From: Stercoripulliclostridium_A sp045577735
GTDB lineage: Bacteria; Bacillota; Clostridia; Christensenellales; DTU072
Assembly: GCA_045577735.1 (NCBI GenBank)
Contig: JAZNIY010000020.1
Coordinates: forward strand, 1-64,000
Direction of reading: 5' to 3'
Length of the DNA: 64,000 nucleotides
Below the pieces are notes generated by a model, which did no database searches, was not told the DNA's origin, and saw nothing but the letters and a program-made list of their open reading frames with translations. A program made the position numbers and the translations under genes. Positions 32,919 through 41,362 of this stretch are shown in pieces; positions within the stretch are counted from its first letter, which is position 1; each line of letters begins with the position of its first letter.

Positions 32919-33035
32919 TTAGCCTTGAGTTTGCTTGTGGCTAGGATTCTTGGGGCAAATTACCATAACCTTGCCATGTCTTTTGATGATCTTGCATTTG
33001 TCGCACATAGGCTTAACGGAAGGTCTTACTTTCAT
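32919..33035 (-). CDS. rpmJ: 50S ribosomal protein L36 (zinc form)
   Basis: The smallest ribosomal protein, 38 residues, beginning MKVRPSVKPMCDKCKIIKRH. The zinc ligands are present: Cys11, Cys14, Cys27 and a His near the C-terminus (PSHKQTQG). This is the C+ zinc-binding form. AGGAGAT lies 7 nt before the ATG. It is 18 bp downstream of infA. Confidence 0.97.
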   Translation of the reverse strand: MKVRPSVKPMCDKCKIIKRHGKVMVICPKNPSHKQTQG

Positions 33036-33053
33036 TGTTATATCTCCTATAAA

Positions 33054-33275
33054 TTAGTTTTTGCTACGGTATACTATACGTCCTCTCATAAGGTCATAGG
33101 GACTCATTGCTACTTTTACGTTATCGCCCACGTATACCTTAATGTTGTTAACTCTCATTTTTCCGGCAAGATATGCTGTGATAACGTGTCCGTTGGTTAA
33201 TTTAACTTTAAAATTTGTTCCGGGCAACACTTCAACAACGGTGCCTTCTACTTCGATGGTGTCGTCTTTGGACAT
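33054..33275 (-). CDS. infA: Translation initiation factor IF-1
   Basis: S1-like OB-fold factor that binds the 30S A site during initiation. It has 73 residues from the ATG at 33275, which has AAAGGAG 8 nt upstream; an earlier in-frame start is not needed. Typical motifs are MSKDDTIEVEGTVVEVLPG and the C-terminal DLMRGRIVYRSKN. Confidence 0.97.
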   Translation of the reverse strand: MSKDDTIEVEGTVVEVLPGTNFKVKLTNGHVITAYLAGKMRVNNIKVYVGDNVKVAMSPYDLMRGRIVYRSKN

Positions 33276-33300
33276 ACTGTACTCCTTTTTAATATTATAT

Positions 33301-33567
33301 CTAGCCGTTGTATGCGCGTAAAGCACTCTTTACTTCGGCATCGAAAACTTTTTTGCCTTCTTCAAACTTCTCGGCTAGCTTTTCTAAAACTATTCCTTCG
33401 GTTTTAAGATGCTTAATTTTTTTTAGTTTCGGGGTATCAACTCTGCGTAGGTCGCCGTCTGCTATCTTAACGTAGTTTTCATCAACGATTTCCGTTACTA
33501 CGTAAAAGCTTCCTGCATCCCTTCCCGCTTTGGAAAATACGACCGAGCCTACTTTGATTTCTTTCAT
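33301..33567 (-). CDS. KOW-domain RNA-binding protein (L14e-like)
   Basis: A small protein of 88 residues from the ATG at 33567, starting MKEIKVGSVVFSKAGRDAG, the KOW-type beta-barrel common between map and infA in Clostridia. It is thought to bind ribosomal RNA; the exact role is unknown. The rest is a lysine-rich helical tail. An in-frame GTG at 33594 overlaps the map stop, but the conserved domain starts at 33567. GAGGG stands about 18 nt upstream, separated by a small hairpin GCGC-ATAA-GCGC that could bring it closer. Confidence 0.8.
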   Translation of the reverse strand: MKEIKVGSVVFSKAGRDAGSFYVVTEIVDENYVKIADGDLRRVDTPKLKKIKHLKTEGIVLEKLAEKFEEGKKVFDAEVKSALRAYNG

Positions 33568-33590
33568 ATTTATATTGCGCTTATGCGCCC

Positions 33591-34337
33591 TCACAATGTT
33601 AGTATCTCTACTCCGTCGGGGAGAATTACTACCGTGTTTTCATAGTGGGCAGAGGCTTTGCCATCTAGCGTTGCAATCGTCCAGTCGTCGCCGTCGAATT
33701 GCCTTATGCGCCTTGTGCCAAGATTTATCATGGGTTCTATCGCAAGAGTCATTCCACTCACGAGACGCATTCCCCTACCGGGTATTCCATAGTTAGGAAC
33801 GTTTGGATCTTCATGCACCGTCTTACCAATGCCGTGGCCCACCAATTCTCTAACTACGCCATATCCGTATTTCTCAGCATGTGCGCTAATCGTTGCGCCC
33901 AGGTCGCCTAGCCTTACGCCTTCTTTTAATATCTTTATTCCTTCAAAGAAACATTCTTTGCACACTCTTGCGAGCTGTTCCTTTTCGGGCGTTGTAGAGC
34001 CTATTATTACCGTCCTTGCCGCATCGGTATGATATCCGTTTATACCAACACCACCGTCAAGTTTTAATAGCATACCCTCTTCTAACACTCTGTTGCCAGG
34101 AATACCGTGAACGATTTCGTCGTCAATGGAAGTGCAAAGAGTACCGGGAAAACCACCATATCCCAAAAAGCTGGGAACTGCGTTTTGCTTTTTGATATAA
34201 TCGTAAGCAATGGCATCAAGTCTTCTCGTGGTAACGCCGGGCTTGGCGTTTTCAGATACTAGATCCAGTACGTCGCGAAGTATCGCGCCAGCCTTTCTCA
34301 TATATCCTATTTCGATTTCACTCTTAATCGTTACCAT
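33591..34337 (-). CDS. map: Methionine aminopeptidase, type I
   Basis: Removes the N-terminal Met from new proteins. It has 248 residues, the short type Ia form without an N-terminal zinc finger. Metal ligands of the pita-bread fold are seen in KLDGGVGINGYHTDAARTV (Asp and Asp), ELVGHGIGKTVHEDP (His) and the later Glu residues in TLAIEPM and HYENTVVI. It lies between adk and the KOW gene; the adk stop is one base before its ATG. Confidence 0.96.
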   Translation of the reverse strand: MVTIKSEIEIGYMRKAGAILRDVLDLVSENAKPGVTTRRLDAIAYDYIKKQNAVPSFLGYGGFPGTLCTSIDDEIVHGIPGNRVLEEGMLLKLDGGVGINGYHTDAARTVIIGSTTPEKEQLARVCKECFFEGIKILKEGVRLGDLGATISAHAEKYGYGVVRELVGHGIGKTVHEDPNVPNYGIPGRGMRLVSGMTLAIEPMINLGTRRIRQFDGDDWTIATLDGKASAHYENTVVILPDGVEILTL

Positions 34338-34338
34338 A

Positions 34339-34953
34339 CTACTTTACAAGCTCTATAATCTTTTGGAAGGTTTCGTCTATGGTTCCATTTGCATCCACGT
34401 CTACTACCAAACCCTTTGCCTTGTAGTAATCTACTAGAGGTGCCGTGGTCTTTTCATAAACTGCCATTCTGTTGCGTATGGTTTCTTCATTATCGTCTTG
34501 ACGTATGAATAATTCCTTTCCGCATTTGTCACAGACGTTGCTAGGATGCGTTGATACGTGGTAGGTTTCTCCACAAGAGCAGGTACGTCTGCCACCAAGC
34601 CTTGCAACCACCTTTTCGGTATCGATTACGAAATTGATTACGTAATCTATCTTAGCGATGTTTTCAAGAGCTTCTGCTTGTGGGATACTGCGGGGAAAGC
34701 CGTCTAACAAGAAACCGTTTTGGCAATCGTCGTGAGACAGTCTTTCCTCCACTATTTTAATAGTTACGTCATCGGGTACGAGCTGACCTTTGTCGATAAA
34801 ACTCTTTGCGTAGATACCTATTTCGGTTTGTCTAGCAATATTGGAGCGGAATGCATCACCAGTTGAAATGTGGGGAATGCTATAATACTCTTTTAGTTTT
34901 GTCGCTTGTGAGCCTTTGCCTGCACCCGGTGCACCTAATAATATGATATTCAT
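34339..34953 (-). CDS. adk: Adenylate kinase
   Basis: Converts AMP and ATP into two ADP. It has 204 residues. P-loop GAPGAGKGSQATKL (7-20), the AMP-binding LLDGFPRSIPQAEAL (about 82-96) and the LID with zinc-type cysteines CSCGETYHV...CDKCGKEL are visible. The zinc lid is typical of Gram-positive enzymes. It starts one base after the secY stop, as in many spc operons. Confidence 0.96.
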   Translation of the reverse strand: MNIILLGAPGAGKGSQATKLKEYYSIPHISTGDAFRSNIARQTEIGIYAKSFIDKGQLVPDDVTIKIVEERLSHDDCQNGFLLDGFPRSIPQAEALENIAKIDYVINFVIDTEKVVARLGGRRTCSCGETYHVSTHPSNVCDKCGKELFIRQDDNEETIRNRMAVYEKTTAPLVDYYKAKGLVVDVDANGTIDETFQKIIELVK

Positions 34954-34954
34954 C

Positions 34955-36283
34955 TTATTTTAAGAATCCCTTATTGTTCTTTACGAGCAATTGACTTTCG
35001 AGTTGCTTTTGGAACTCAAGAGCGGTGGATACAACGATCATTAGTCCGGTTGCGGAGAATGCGTTACCAAGACCAAGAGTTGCGAATCCGTCTACTTGTT
35101 GCAAAATCAAGGTAGGAATGAGCGCTATAACTGCTAGGAACAATGATCCGAATAGCGTCAATCTGTTGTTGATTTTTCTCAAAGTGTCGCTGGTAGCCTT
35201 ACCGGGTCTTACGCCTTGAATGAAACCACCGTTTTGTTGTAGCATACGTGCAACGTCATCGGGGTTAAATTGGATTTGAGCGTAGAAGAAACCGAAGAAC
35301 ACGATAAGTAAGAACATTATCGGTGCATATAGGTTACCATTGCTACCAAACCATTCTGCCCAGAATAGACCGAACTTTGTAGTTTCCCAGCCACCAAATT
35401 GGATAATCATTTGGGGGAACATAATCAATGATGAAGCAAAGATTATTGGCATAACGCCACCGGAGGTAACTTTAATCGGAATATGGGTAGATTGTCCACC
35501 GTACATCTTGTTGCCCTTGATTTGCTTTGCGTATTGAACCTTGATCTTACGTTCTGCCATATCCATGAATACGATAACGAAGAACAAGATAGCAACCAAA
35601 GCAAGGAATCCAAGCAAGAACCAAATGCTAGTGGTTTCACCGGCCTTAACTTCAGCGGGAATAACAACTGCTATTGCACTCCAAATGGAGGTGCCTAGTG
35701 AAGAGATGATACCTATAAAGATTATGAGTGAAGTACCGTTACCAATACCGTACTCGGTGATTCTTTCGCCTAACCACATAACGAGTGATGAACCACCCAC
35801 TAGGATTATAACGATAAAGATCATAGTGAATATTTTGTCAACTTGGTTGTTTGCATCGCCGGTGAATACGGGAATGATGCTGTCTTGCCAAGCAAACATA
35901 ACGCCTATAGCTTGGATTATAGCAAGGATAACTGCAACGTAACGGGTATATTGAGTAATCTTCTTTCTACCCTCTTCGCCTTCCTTACTTAGCTTTTCAA
36001 GCTTAGGAATAATAAGTGTCAACAGTTGCATAATAATGAAGCTGTTGATGAACGGAACGATACCAAGTGCGAAGATAGTGCCGTAAGTAAATGCACTACC
36101 CGTGATGGCTGAAAGCATCAAGGTGAAGTCCGTTTGAGCATAACCTGCAAATATTGCAGCGGAATCAAGACCGGGGATTGGTACAAAGCAACCTACTCTG
36201 TAGACCAAGAGAAGTGCAAGAGTGATTAAAATCTTCTTGCAAATCTCGGGGGTCTTGAATGCATTCTTAAATGTTTGAAACAT
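34955..36283 (-). CDS. secY: SecY, protein translocase channel
   Basis: Main pore subunit of the Sec translocon in the cytoplasmic membrane. It has 442 residues and ten predicted helices. The signature GIVPFINSFIIMQLL (about 74-88), the plug region CFVPIPGLDSAAIFAG and the cytoplasmic loop PTLILQQVDG...GKATSD are intact. It overlaps the last base of rplO (base 36283), so translation is coupled. Confidence 0.97.
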   Translation of the reverse strand: MFQTFKNAFKTPEICKKILITLALLLVYRVGCFVPIPGLDSAAIFAGYAQTDFTLMLSAITGSAFTYGTIFALGIVPFINSFIIMQLLTLIIPKLEKLSKEGEEGRKKITQYTRYVAVILAIIQAIGVMFAWQDSIIPVFTGDANNQVDKIFTMIFIVIILVGGSSLVMWLGERITEYGIGNGTSLIIFIGIISSLGTSIWSAIAVVIPAEVKAGETTSIWFLLGFLALVAILFFVIVFMDMAERKIKVQYAKQIKGNKMYGGQSTHIPIKVTSGGVMPIIFASSLIMFPQMIIQFGGWETTKFGLFWAEWFGSNGNLYAPIMFLLIVFFGFFYAQIQFNPDDVARMLQQNGGFIQGVRPGKATSDTLRKINNRLTLFGSLFLAVIALIPTLILQQVDGFATLGLGNAFSATGLMIVVSTALEFQKQLESQLLVKNNKGFLK

Positions 36284-36726
36284 TATAGAACCTCTGCCTT
36301 ACCGCCTGCTTTTTCAATCTTTTCTTGAGCAGACTTGGTGAATTTGTTTGCTTGAACGGTTAGATTCTTGGTAAGTTCGCCATCACCCAAAACTTTCAAA
36401 CCGTAGGGCATAATTTTGCCGATAAGACCTGCATCTTGCAAGAGTTCTGCAGTGATAACAGTGCCTTCTGCAAAGTTTTCAAGAACGCCTACGTTGACAG
36501 TGGTATACTCTGCAGTGAAGTGATTTTTGAATCCTCTCTTAGGAATTCTACGGGTTAAAGGCATTTGACCGCCTTCAAAGCCGGGGCGAACGCCACCGCC
36601 ACTTCTTGCCCATTGACCTTTGTGTCCCTTACCGCTGGTTTTGCCTAGGCCGGAACCTATGCCTCTACCAAGTCTTTTTGCGGGAGTTACTGCGCCTTCT
36701 GCAGGAGCTAAATTATGAAGTTTCAT
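36283..36726 (-). CDS. rplO: 50S ribosomal protein L15
   Basis: Late-assembly large-subunit protein, 147 residues. It begins MKLHNLAPAEGAVTPAKRLG and has the Gly/Arg/Lys-rich extended N-terminal arm (RGIGSGLGKTSGKGHKGQ) that penetrates 23S rRNA. It is 12 bp downstream of rpmD. Confidence 0.97.
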   Translation of the reverse strand: MKLHNLAPAEGAVTPAKRLGRGIGSGLGKTSGKGHKGQWARSGGGVRPGFEGGQMPLTRRIPKRGFKNHFTAEYTTVNVGVLENFAEGTVITAELLQDAGLIGKIMPYGLKVLGDGELTKNLTVQANKFTKSAQEKIEKAGGKAEVL

Positions 36727-36738
36727 ATCGTTGTCCTC

Positions 36739-36921
36739 CTATTTAACTTCTTCCACGCGAACGAGGTGTGATACTTTGAATATCATACCGCGGATAACGG
36801 GATTATCTTCGTGAATTTTGCTAGCACCAATCTTGTTAAGACCAAGTGCTTTTACGTTTGCCTTTTGGTTTTCAAGACAACCGATAGTGCTTTTTACAAG
36901 GGTAACTTTAATTTGAGCCAT
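36739..36921 (-). CDS. rpmD: 50S ribosomal protein L30
   Basis: Small large-subunit protein of 60 residues, the normal bacterial length. Its motif TLVKSTIGCLENQKANVKAL (8-27) is the L30 family signature. It lies 10 bp after rpsE with AGGAGG before its ATG. Confidence 0.96.
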   Translation of the reverse strand: MAQIKVTLVKSTIGCLENQKANVKALGLNKIGASKIHEDNPVIRGMIFKVSHLVRVEEVK

Positions 36922-36931
36922 AGTAAACCTC

Positions 36932-37447
36932 CTATAAAATTTCTTCTACGGTCTTGCCACGGAGAGCAGCAAACTCTTCTGCGGTCTTGAGAGCCTTCAA
37001 ACCAGCGATGGTAGCCTTAACGCTGTTGATAGCGTTGTTGGTTCCGATGCACTTGGTACGAATGTTAGCTATGCCACTAACTTCAAGAATTTGTCTAACT
37101 GCGCCACCAGCGATAACACCGGTACCTTCGGGAGCGGGCATCATAAGAACTTTGCCTCTGCCGAATTCACCAATAACGGTGTGGGGGATGGTTCTGCCGG
37201 AAGTAGAGATGGTAAACATGCTCTTAACAGCTGCCTTTTGAGCCTTTTCGATTGCTTCCGGAACTTCTGCTGCTTTACCCATGCCGATACCTACTCTGCC
37301 TTTACCGTCACCGCAAACTACTAGAGCGCTAAAACGCATGGTTCTACCACCCTTAACAACCTTGGTTACGCGACGAATAGTAATGGTCTTTTTAATGAGA
37401 TCGTCTTTGGGTTCTCTATTAAATCTTTCTCTATCATTTCTTGCCAT
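36932..37447 (-). CDS. rpsE: 30S ribosomal protein S5
   Basis: Small-subunit protein at the mRNA entry site, important for accuracy. It has 171 residues. The double-stranded-RNA-like N-terminal domain contains RRVTKVVKGGRTMRFSALVV (about 25-44) and the S5 C-terminal domain contains GTGVIAGGAVRQILEVSGI. It lies 12 bp after rplR. Confidence 0.97.
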   Translation of the reverse strand: MARNDRERFNREPKDDLIKKTITIRRVTKVVKGGRTMRFSALVVCGDGKGRVGIGMGKAAEVPEAIEKAQKAAVKSMFTISTSGRTIPHTVIGEFGRGKVLMMPAPEGTGVIAGGAVRQILEVSGIANIRTKCIGTNNAINSVKATIAGLKALKTAEEFAALRGKTVEEIL

Positions 37448-37459
37448 AATTCTATTCTC

Positions 37460-37828
37460 CTAAAAGTCAAGTCCTGCTTCTCTTGCGCCATCAGCGAGAG
37501 CTGCTACACGACCGGTATAGATATAACCTCCTCTATCGAAAACAACAGCTTTGATGCCTGCTTCAATAGCCTTCTTACCTAACTCGATACCAACGATCTT
37601 TGCAGCTTCAACCTTGGTCTTACCTTCTACCATAGCCTTGATGTCAGCTTGTAGGGTGTTTGCTGCACAAAGGGTTACGCCCTTAGTGTCATCGATGATT
37701 TGAGCATAGATGTTAACGGTGGATCTGGTTACGCAAAGACGGGGCATCTCTGCAGTACCCTTAAGGGTATTGCGGAGACGTGCGTGTCTTTTAAGTCTTA
37801 TTTTATTTTTATTAGCTTTCTTTAACAT
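37460..37828 (-). CDS. rplR: 50S ribosomal protein L18
   Basis: Binds 5S rRNA together with L5 and attaches it to the large subunit. It has 122 residues. The basic N-terminal tail KKANKNKIRLKRHARLRNTL and FDRGGYIYTGRVAALADGAR near the C-terminus are conserved. It lies 15 bp after rplF. Confidence 0.97.
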   Translation of the reverse strand: MLKKANKNKIRLKRHARLRNTLKGTAEMPRLCVTRSTVNIYAQIIDDTKGVTLCAANTLQADIKAMVEGKTKVEAAKIVGIELGKKAIEAGIKAVVFDRGGYIYTGRVAALADGAREAGLDF

Positions 37829-37843
37829 AATCTAGATACTCCT

Positions 37844-38386
37844 TTATTTACCTGCGGTCTTGCCTTCCTTGCGTAGGATAACTTCATCCTTATAACGGAT
37901 ACCATAGCCATGGTAAGGTTCGGGTTTGCGGAGAGCTTTGATGTCTGCTGCAACTTGTCCTACTTTTACCTTGTCGATACCTTTAATGCAAAGTTCGGTG
38001 GGGTTAACAACTTCGATTTTGATTCCTTCTGGAGCTACTACGTCAATAGTGTGAGAGAAGCCGAGAGAAAGAACAACTTTGTTACCTTGAGCAACTGCTT
38101 TCCAACCTACGCCACTGATAACAAGGTTCTTTGCATAACCTTTTTCAACACCAGTAACCATATTTTGGATAAGAGCGCGGTAAAGACCGTGAGCAGCCTT
38201 AACTTCTTTTGCTTCGGAAACGCGAGATACGGTTACAACGTCACCTTCAATAGCTACGTTGATTTTTGCGTTTTCGATAGCTTGGGTTAGAGTGCCTAGA
38301 GGTCCGGTTACGGTTACGATACCGTCAGCGTACTTAACGCTAACGCCGTTAGGAACTTTGATGGGATTTCTACCTATTCTTGACAT
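37844..38386 (-). CDS. rplF: 50S ribosomal protein L6
   Basis: Large-subunit protein near the factor-binding site. It has 180 residues from the ATG at 38386 (MSRIGRNPIKVPNGV), preceded by AGGAGG; a longer frame back to 38440 would overlap rpsH and is rejected. The C-terminal motif EPYHGYGIRYKDEVILRKEG is intact. Confidence 0.97.
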   Translation of the reverse strand: MSRIGRNPIKVPNGVSVKYADGIVTVTGPLGTLTQAIENAKINVAIEGDVVTVSRVSEAKEVKAAHGLYRALIQNMVTGVEKGYAKNLVISGVGWKAVAQGNKVVLSLGFSHTIDVVAPEGIKIEVVNPTELCIKGIDKVKVGQVAADIKALRKPEPYHGYGIRYKDEVILRKEGKTAGK

Positions 38387-38396
38387 ATCAAACCTC

Positions 38397-38801
38397 CTAC
38401 CATACGTAAGCGAGAACTTCGCCACCAGCACTAATAGCACGTGCTTTCTTGTCGGTCATAACACCCTTAGAGGTGGAGATGATTGCGATACCTAGTCCGC
38501 CAAGAACCTTGGGTAGAGCATCACTCTTTGCGTAAACGCGAAGACCGGGTTTAGAAATCTTCTTAAGACCGTTAATAACTTTTTCTTTGTTAGCGGTGTA
38601 CTTAAGTTCAATGTGGATAACGTCTTGAACTTGACCTTCTACCTTAACGATAGAAGCGCTCTTGATGTAACCTTCTTCTACTAAAATATTTGCAATCGCA
38701 GCCTTAATCTTGGAGTGAGGAACGTCTACGCTATCTTTCTTAGCGGTTAGAGCGTTACGGATGCGAGTAAGCATATCAGCAATTGGATCAGTAATAGTCA
38801 T
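38397..38801 (-). CDS. rpsH: 30S ribosomal protein S8
   Basis: Primary 16S rRNA binder in the central domain. It has 134 residues, starting MTITDPIADMLTRIRNALTA; the C-terminal STSKGVMTDKKARAISAGGE motif is typical. It lies between rpsN and rplF with AGGAGG in front. In Escherichia coli S8 represses the spc operon; no equivalent site was recognised here. Confidence 0.97.
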   Translation of the reverse strand: MTITDPIADMLTRIRNALTAKKDSVDVPHSKIKAAIANILVEEGYIKSASIVKVEGQVQDVIHIELKYTANKEKVINGLKKISKPGLRVYAKSDALPKVLGGLGIAIISTSKGVMTDKKARAISAGGEVLAYVW

Positions 38802-38813
38802 TTTTATATCCTC

Positions 38814-38999
38814 CTACCAGCTTGCCTTGCGAACGCCGGGTATTTCGCCTTTGTATGCAAGTTCTCTGAAGCAAATTCTGCAGATGCCGTACTTGCGTAG
38901 AACAGCGTGGGGTCTACCGCAAATAGAGCAACGGGTGTATTCACGAGTGGAAAACTTTTGCTTTTTTTGTTGTTTATTAATCATTGATTTCTTTGCCAT
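38814..38999 (-). CDS. rpsN: 30S ribosomal protein S14, zinc form
   Basis: Short type-Z S14 of 61 residues with four zinc cysteines (CSICGRPH...CRICFRELA). It starts MAKKSMINKQQKKQKFSTRE. Presence of the zinc form here suggests that any zinc-free paralogue would be encoded elsewhere under zinc control. Confidence 0.97.
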   Translation of the reverse strand: MAKKSMINKQQKKQKFSTREYTRCSICGRPHAVLRKYGICRICFRELAYKGEIPGVRKASW

Positions 39000-39012
39000 T
39001 TTAATAAACCTC

Positions 39013-39591
39013 CTACTTTACGAAAGGTACGCCAAGAAGTCTTAAGAGTTCTTTAGCTTCTTCGTCGGTCTTAGCCGTGGTGGTTACACAGCAGTCAAAA
39101 CCTCTAACTTTCTCGATTTGTTCATAAGAAATTTCGGGGAAGATGAGTTGTTCTTTGATACCGAGGGTATAGTTACCTCTTCCGTCAAAGGACTTGTCGC
39201 TTACGCCCTTAAAGTCACGAACACGGGGAAGTGCGATGGAGATAAGCTTGTCGAGGAAATTCCACATCTTATCTCTACGTAGAGTTACCATTGCGCCAAC
39301 TTGTTGTCCTTCTCTAACTTTAAAGTTAGCAACGGATTTCTTAGCCATGGTAGCAACTGCCTTTTGACCTGCGATCTTTTCGAGTTCGCCAGTAGCGAGT
39401 TGCATGCTCTTGGAGTTTTCTTTGATGTCACCAAAGCGCATGTTGAGAACGATCTTATCAAGCTTTGGAACTTGCATTACGGTGCTGTAACCGAAAGTCT
39501 TCATAAGAGCGGGAACAACTTCTTCTTTATATTTAACTTCTAGTCTGCTGATTTCTCTAACTGCAGCAGCATTTTCAACTTTTTTAGCCAT
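39013..39591 (-). CDS. rplE: 50S ribosomal protein L5
   Basis: Part of the 5S rRNA complex and the bridge to the 30S head. It has 192 residues, about ten more than usual because of an N-terminal extension (KKVENAAAVREISRLEV) before the conserved YKEEVVPALMKTFGYSTVMQ. The motif RVRDFKGVSDKSFDGRGNYT is intact. Confidence 0.97.
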   Translation of the reverse strand: MAKKVENAAAVREISRLEVKYKEEVVPALMKTFGYSTVMQVPKLDKIVLNMRFGDIKENSKSMQLATGELEKIAGQKAVATMAKKSVANFKVREGQQVGAMVTLRRDKMWNFLDKLISIALPRVRDFKGVSDKSFDGRGNYTLGIKEQLIFPEISYEQIEKVRGFDCCVTTTAKTDEEAKELLRLLGVPFVK

Positions 39592-39607
39592 TATAAATTG
39601 CCTCCTA

Positions 39608-40024
39608 TTATTCTGCTACGGTTTCGGTGGTTTCAGCCTTAACTGCTTTCTTACGAACTGCAGCTTTGGTAGCCTTCTTAGCCTTGGGTGCCTTCTTAGT
39701 TACGAGAACAGCACCACACTTTTTGCAGTAACGAACTCTCTTGCCGTCTTCCATGCGGTAACCTACGCGGGTGGGGTTGTTGCAAGCGGAGCAAATGGGC
39801 ATTACGTTGGAAATATCAACGCTACCGGGTTGCTTTACCAAACCGCCTTGGTCGGAAGCCTTTCTTGCCTTAACTGCCTTGGTGTTAACGGTTGCAAGAC
39901 CTTCGCCTTCTACTAGTACGCGATGAGCTTCGGTGTTAACTCCAATAATTTGAGCAGTCTTACCCTTGTCTTTACCGGCAATGATCATAACGTAATCGTC
40001 TTTTTTAACGCTATATTTAGTCAT
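39608..40024 (-). CDS. rplX: 50S ribosomal protein L24
   Basis: Assembly initiator with a KOW domain (DDYVMIIAGKDKGKTAQIIG, about 9-28). It has 138 residues, about 30 more than usual. The excess is a C-terminal tail rich in Lys and Ala after the zinc-ribbon-like CSACNNPTRVGYR...CKKCGAVL. The tail is low-complexity and probably contacts rRNA. Confidence 0.96.
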   Translation of the reverse strand: MTKYSVKKDDYVMIIAGKDKGKTAQIIGVNTEAHRVLVEGEGLATVNTKAVKARKASDQGGLVKQPGSVDISNVMPICSACNNPTRVGYRMEDGKRVRYCKKCGAVLVTKKAPKAKKATKAAVRKKAVKAETTETVAE

Positions 40025-40035
40025 AATTCAGCCTC

Positions 40036-40401
40036 CTAAAGAACTTCTGGAGCAAGAGATACGATCTTAGCATAGCCTTCTCTGATTTCTCTTGCGATGG
40101 GTCCAAAGATACGTGAACCGCGGGGCATATTTTGGTTATCAATAATTACCGCTGCATTATCATCGAACTTAATGTGAGTACCGTCTTTACGTCTAATGCC
40201 CTTGTGGGTACGAACGATAACGGCTTTTACTACGTCGCCTTTTTTAACAACGCCACCGGGGGTTGCGGACTTAACGGATGCAATGATAACGTCACCGATG
40301 TTACCACTTCTTACGTAAGAGCCACCCATAACGCGGATGCATTTGATTTCTTTAGCGCCGCTATTATCTGCTACTTTTAATCTGGATTCAGGTTGTATCA
40401 T
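40036..40401 (-). CDS. rplN: 50S ribosomal protein L14
   Basis: Large-subunit protein at the inter-subunit face. It has 121 residues; MIQPESRLKVADNSGAKEIK at the start and NMPRGSRIFGPIAREIR near the end are conserved. It lies 8 bp after rpsQ. Confidence 0.97.
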   Translation of the reverse strand: MIQPESRLKVADNSGAKEIKCIRVMGGSYVRSGNIGDVIIASVKSATPGGVVKKGDVVKAVIVRTHKGIRRKDGTHIKFDDNAAVIIDNQNMPRGSRIFGPIAREIREGYAKIVSLAPEVL

Positions 40402-40409
40402 GTTGCCTC

Positions 40410-40667
40410 CTACTTAGCCTTCTCTATGATGTTGAGAAGTCTCCAATTCTTGTCCTTTGAAAGGGGACGAGTTTCCATAACTTCTATCTTGTCGCCTACA
40501 CCACACTCGTTGTTTTCATCATGAACTTTAAGCTTCTTGGTGCGGAGAACGTACTTTTTATACAAAGGATGTTTTACCTTTTGTTCGACGGCGATAACGC
40601 AGGTTTTGTCCATTTTATCGCTTATAACAACGCCGACTCTGGTTTTTCTAAGATTTCTATCTTCCAT
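40410..40667 (-). CDS. rpsQ: 30S ribosomal protein S17
   Basis: Small-subunit primary binder with an OB fold, 85 residues. RKTRVGVVISDKMDKTCVIA at the start and MHDENNECGVGDKIEVMETRPLS-type signature sequence at 50-70 mark the family. It lies 13 bp after rpmC. Confidence 0.96.
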   Translation of the reverse strand: MEDRNLRKTRVGVVISDKMDKTCVIAVEQKVKHPLYKKYVLRTKKLKVHDENNECGVGDKIEVMETRPLSKDKNWRLLNIIEKAK

Positions 40668-40680
40668 TTAAGTTATCCTC

Positions 40681-40926
40681 CTATGCGTTCTTCTTAGCGC
40701 GGGTTTTCTTTGCAGCCTTAACAGGTTCTTCTACGATACCGAGCTCTCTTTGACGTAAAACGGTCTTTGCTCTAGCGATATCTTTCTTGGTGTCTGCAAG
40801 AACCATGGGGTTGGAAAGTTGGTTGGTTGCGTGCTTGAAACGAAGATTAAAGAGTTCGGTCTTTAGTTCATTAATCTTAAGCACTAATTCTTCATTTGTC
40901 ATTTCAAAATAATTCTTTGCTTTCAT
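40681..40926 (-). CDS. rpmC: 50S ribosomal protein L29
   Basis: Tunnel-exit protein of two long helices; together with L23 it docks SRP and trigger factor. It has 81 residues, against about 65 usual. The surplus is a Lys/Ala-rich C-terminal tail (VKAAKKTRAKKNA). Its ATG overlaps the last base of the rplP stop region at 40926. Confidence 0.95.
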   Translation of the reverse strand: MKAKNYFEMTNEELVLKINELKTELFNLRFKHATNQLSNPMVLADTKKDIARAKTVLRQRELGIVEEPVKAAKKTRAKKNA

Positions 40927-41354
40927 TAATTGTCACCGCCTTCTTCAACTTGATCCGCTCTCTTAGCAAACTTGCACTTTACGGGAAGTTTGTTTGCTGC
41001 TAGACGAAGTGCTTCTCTTGCTACTTCTTCACTAACACCGGCCATTTCGAACATAACTCTGCCGGGCTTTACTACTGCTACCCAGAATTCAACTGAACCT
41101 TTACCACTACCCATACGTGCTTCAGCGGGGTGCTTGGTTAAGGGCTTGTGGGGGAAGATGTTTACCCATACTTGACCGCCACGCTTAATATATCTGGTCA
41201 TTGCAACACGGGCTGCTTCTATTTGGTTGGACTTAATCCATGCGGGCTCGGTTGCTACGAGGCCGAATTCGCCGTATGCGATCTTGTTACCTCTTAAAGC
41301 TTTACCGGTCATTCTACCGCGTTGTTGCTTTCTTCTTTTAACTCTCTTAGGCAT
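40926..41354 (-). CDS. rplP: 50S ribosomal protein L16
   Basis: Large-subunit protein near the A site. It has 142 residues from MPKRVKRRKQQRGRM at 41354; an in-frame ATG two codons earlier is possible, but the family starts here. GSGKGSVEFWVAVVKPGRVM (about 82-101) is conserved. It lies directly after rpsC. Confidence 0.96.
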   Translation of the reverse strand: MPKRVKRRKQQRGRMTGKALRGNKIAYGEFGLVATEPAWIKSNQIEAARVAMTRYIKRGGQVWVNIFPHKPLTKHPAEARMGSGKGSVEFWVAVVKPGRVMFEMAGVSEEVAREALRLAANKLPVKCKFAKRADQVEEGGDN

Positions 41355-41362
41355 TAACATAA

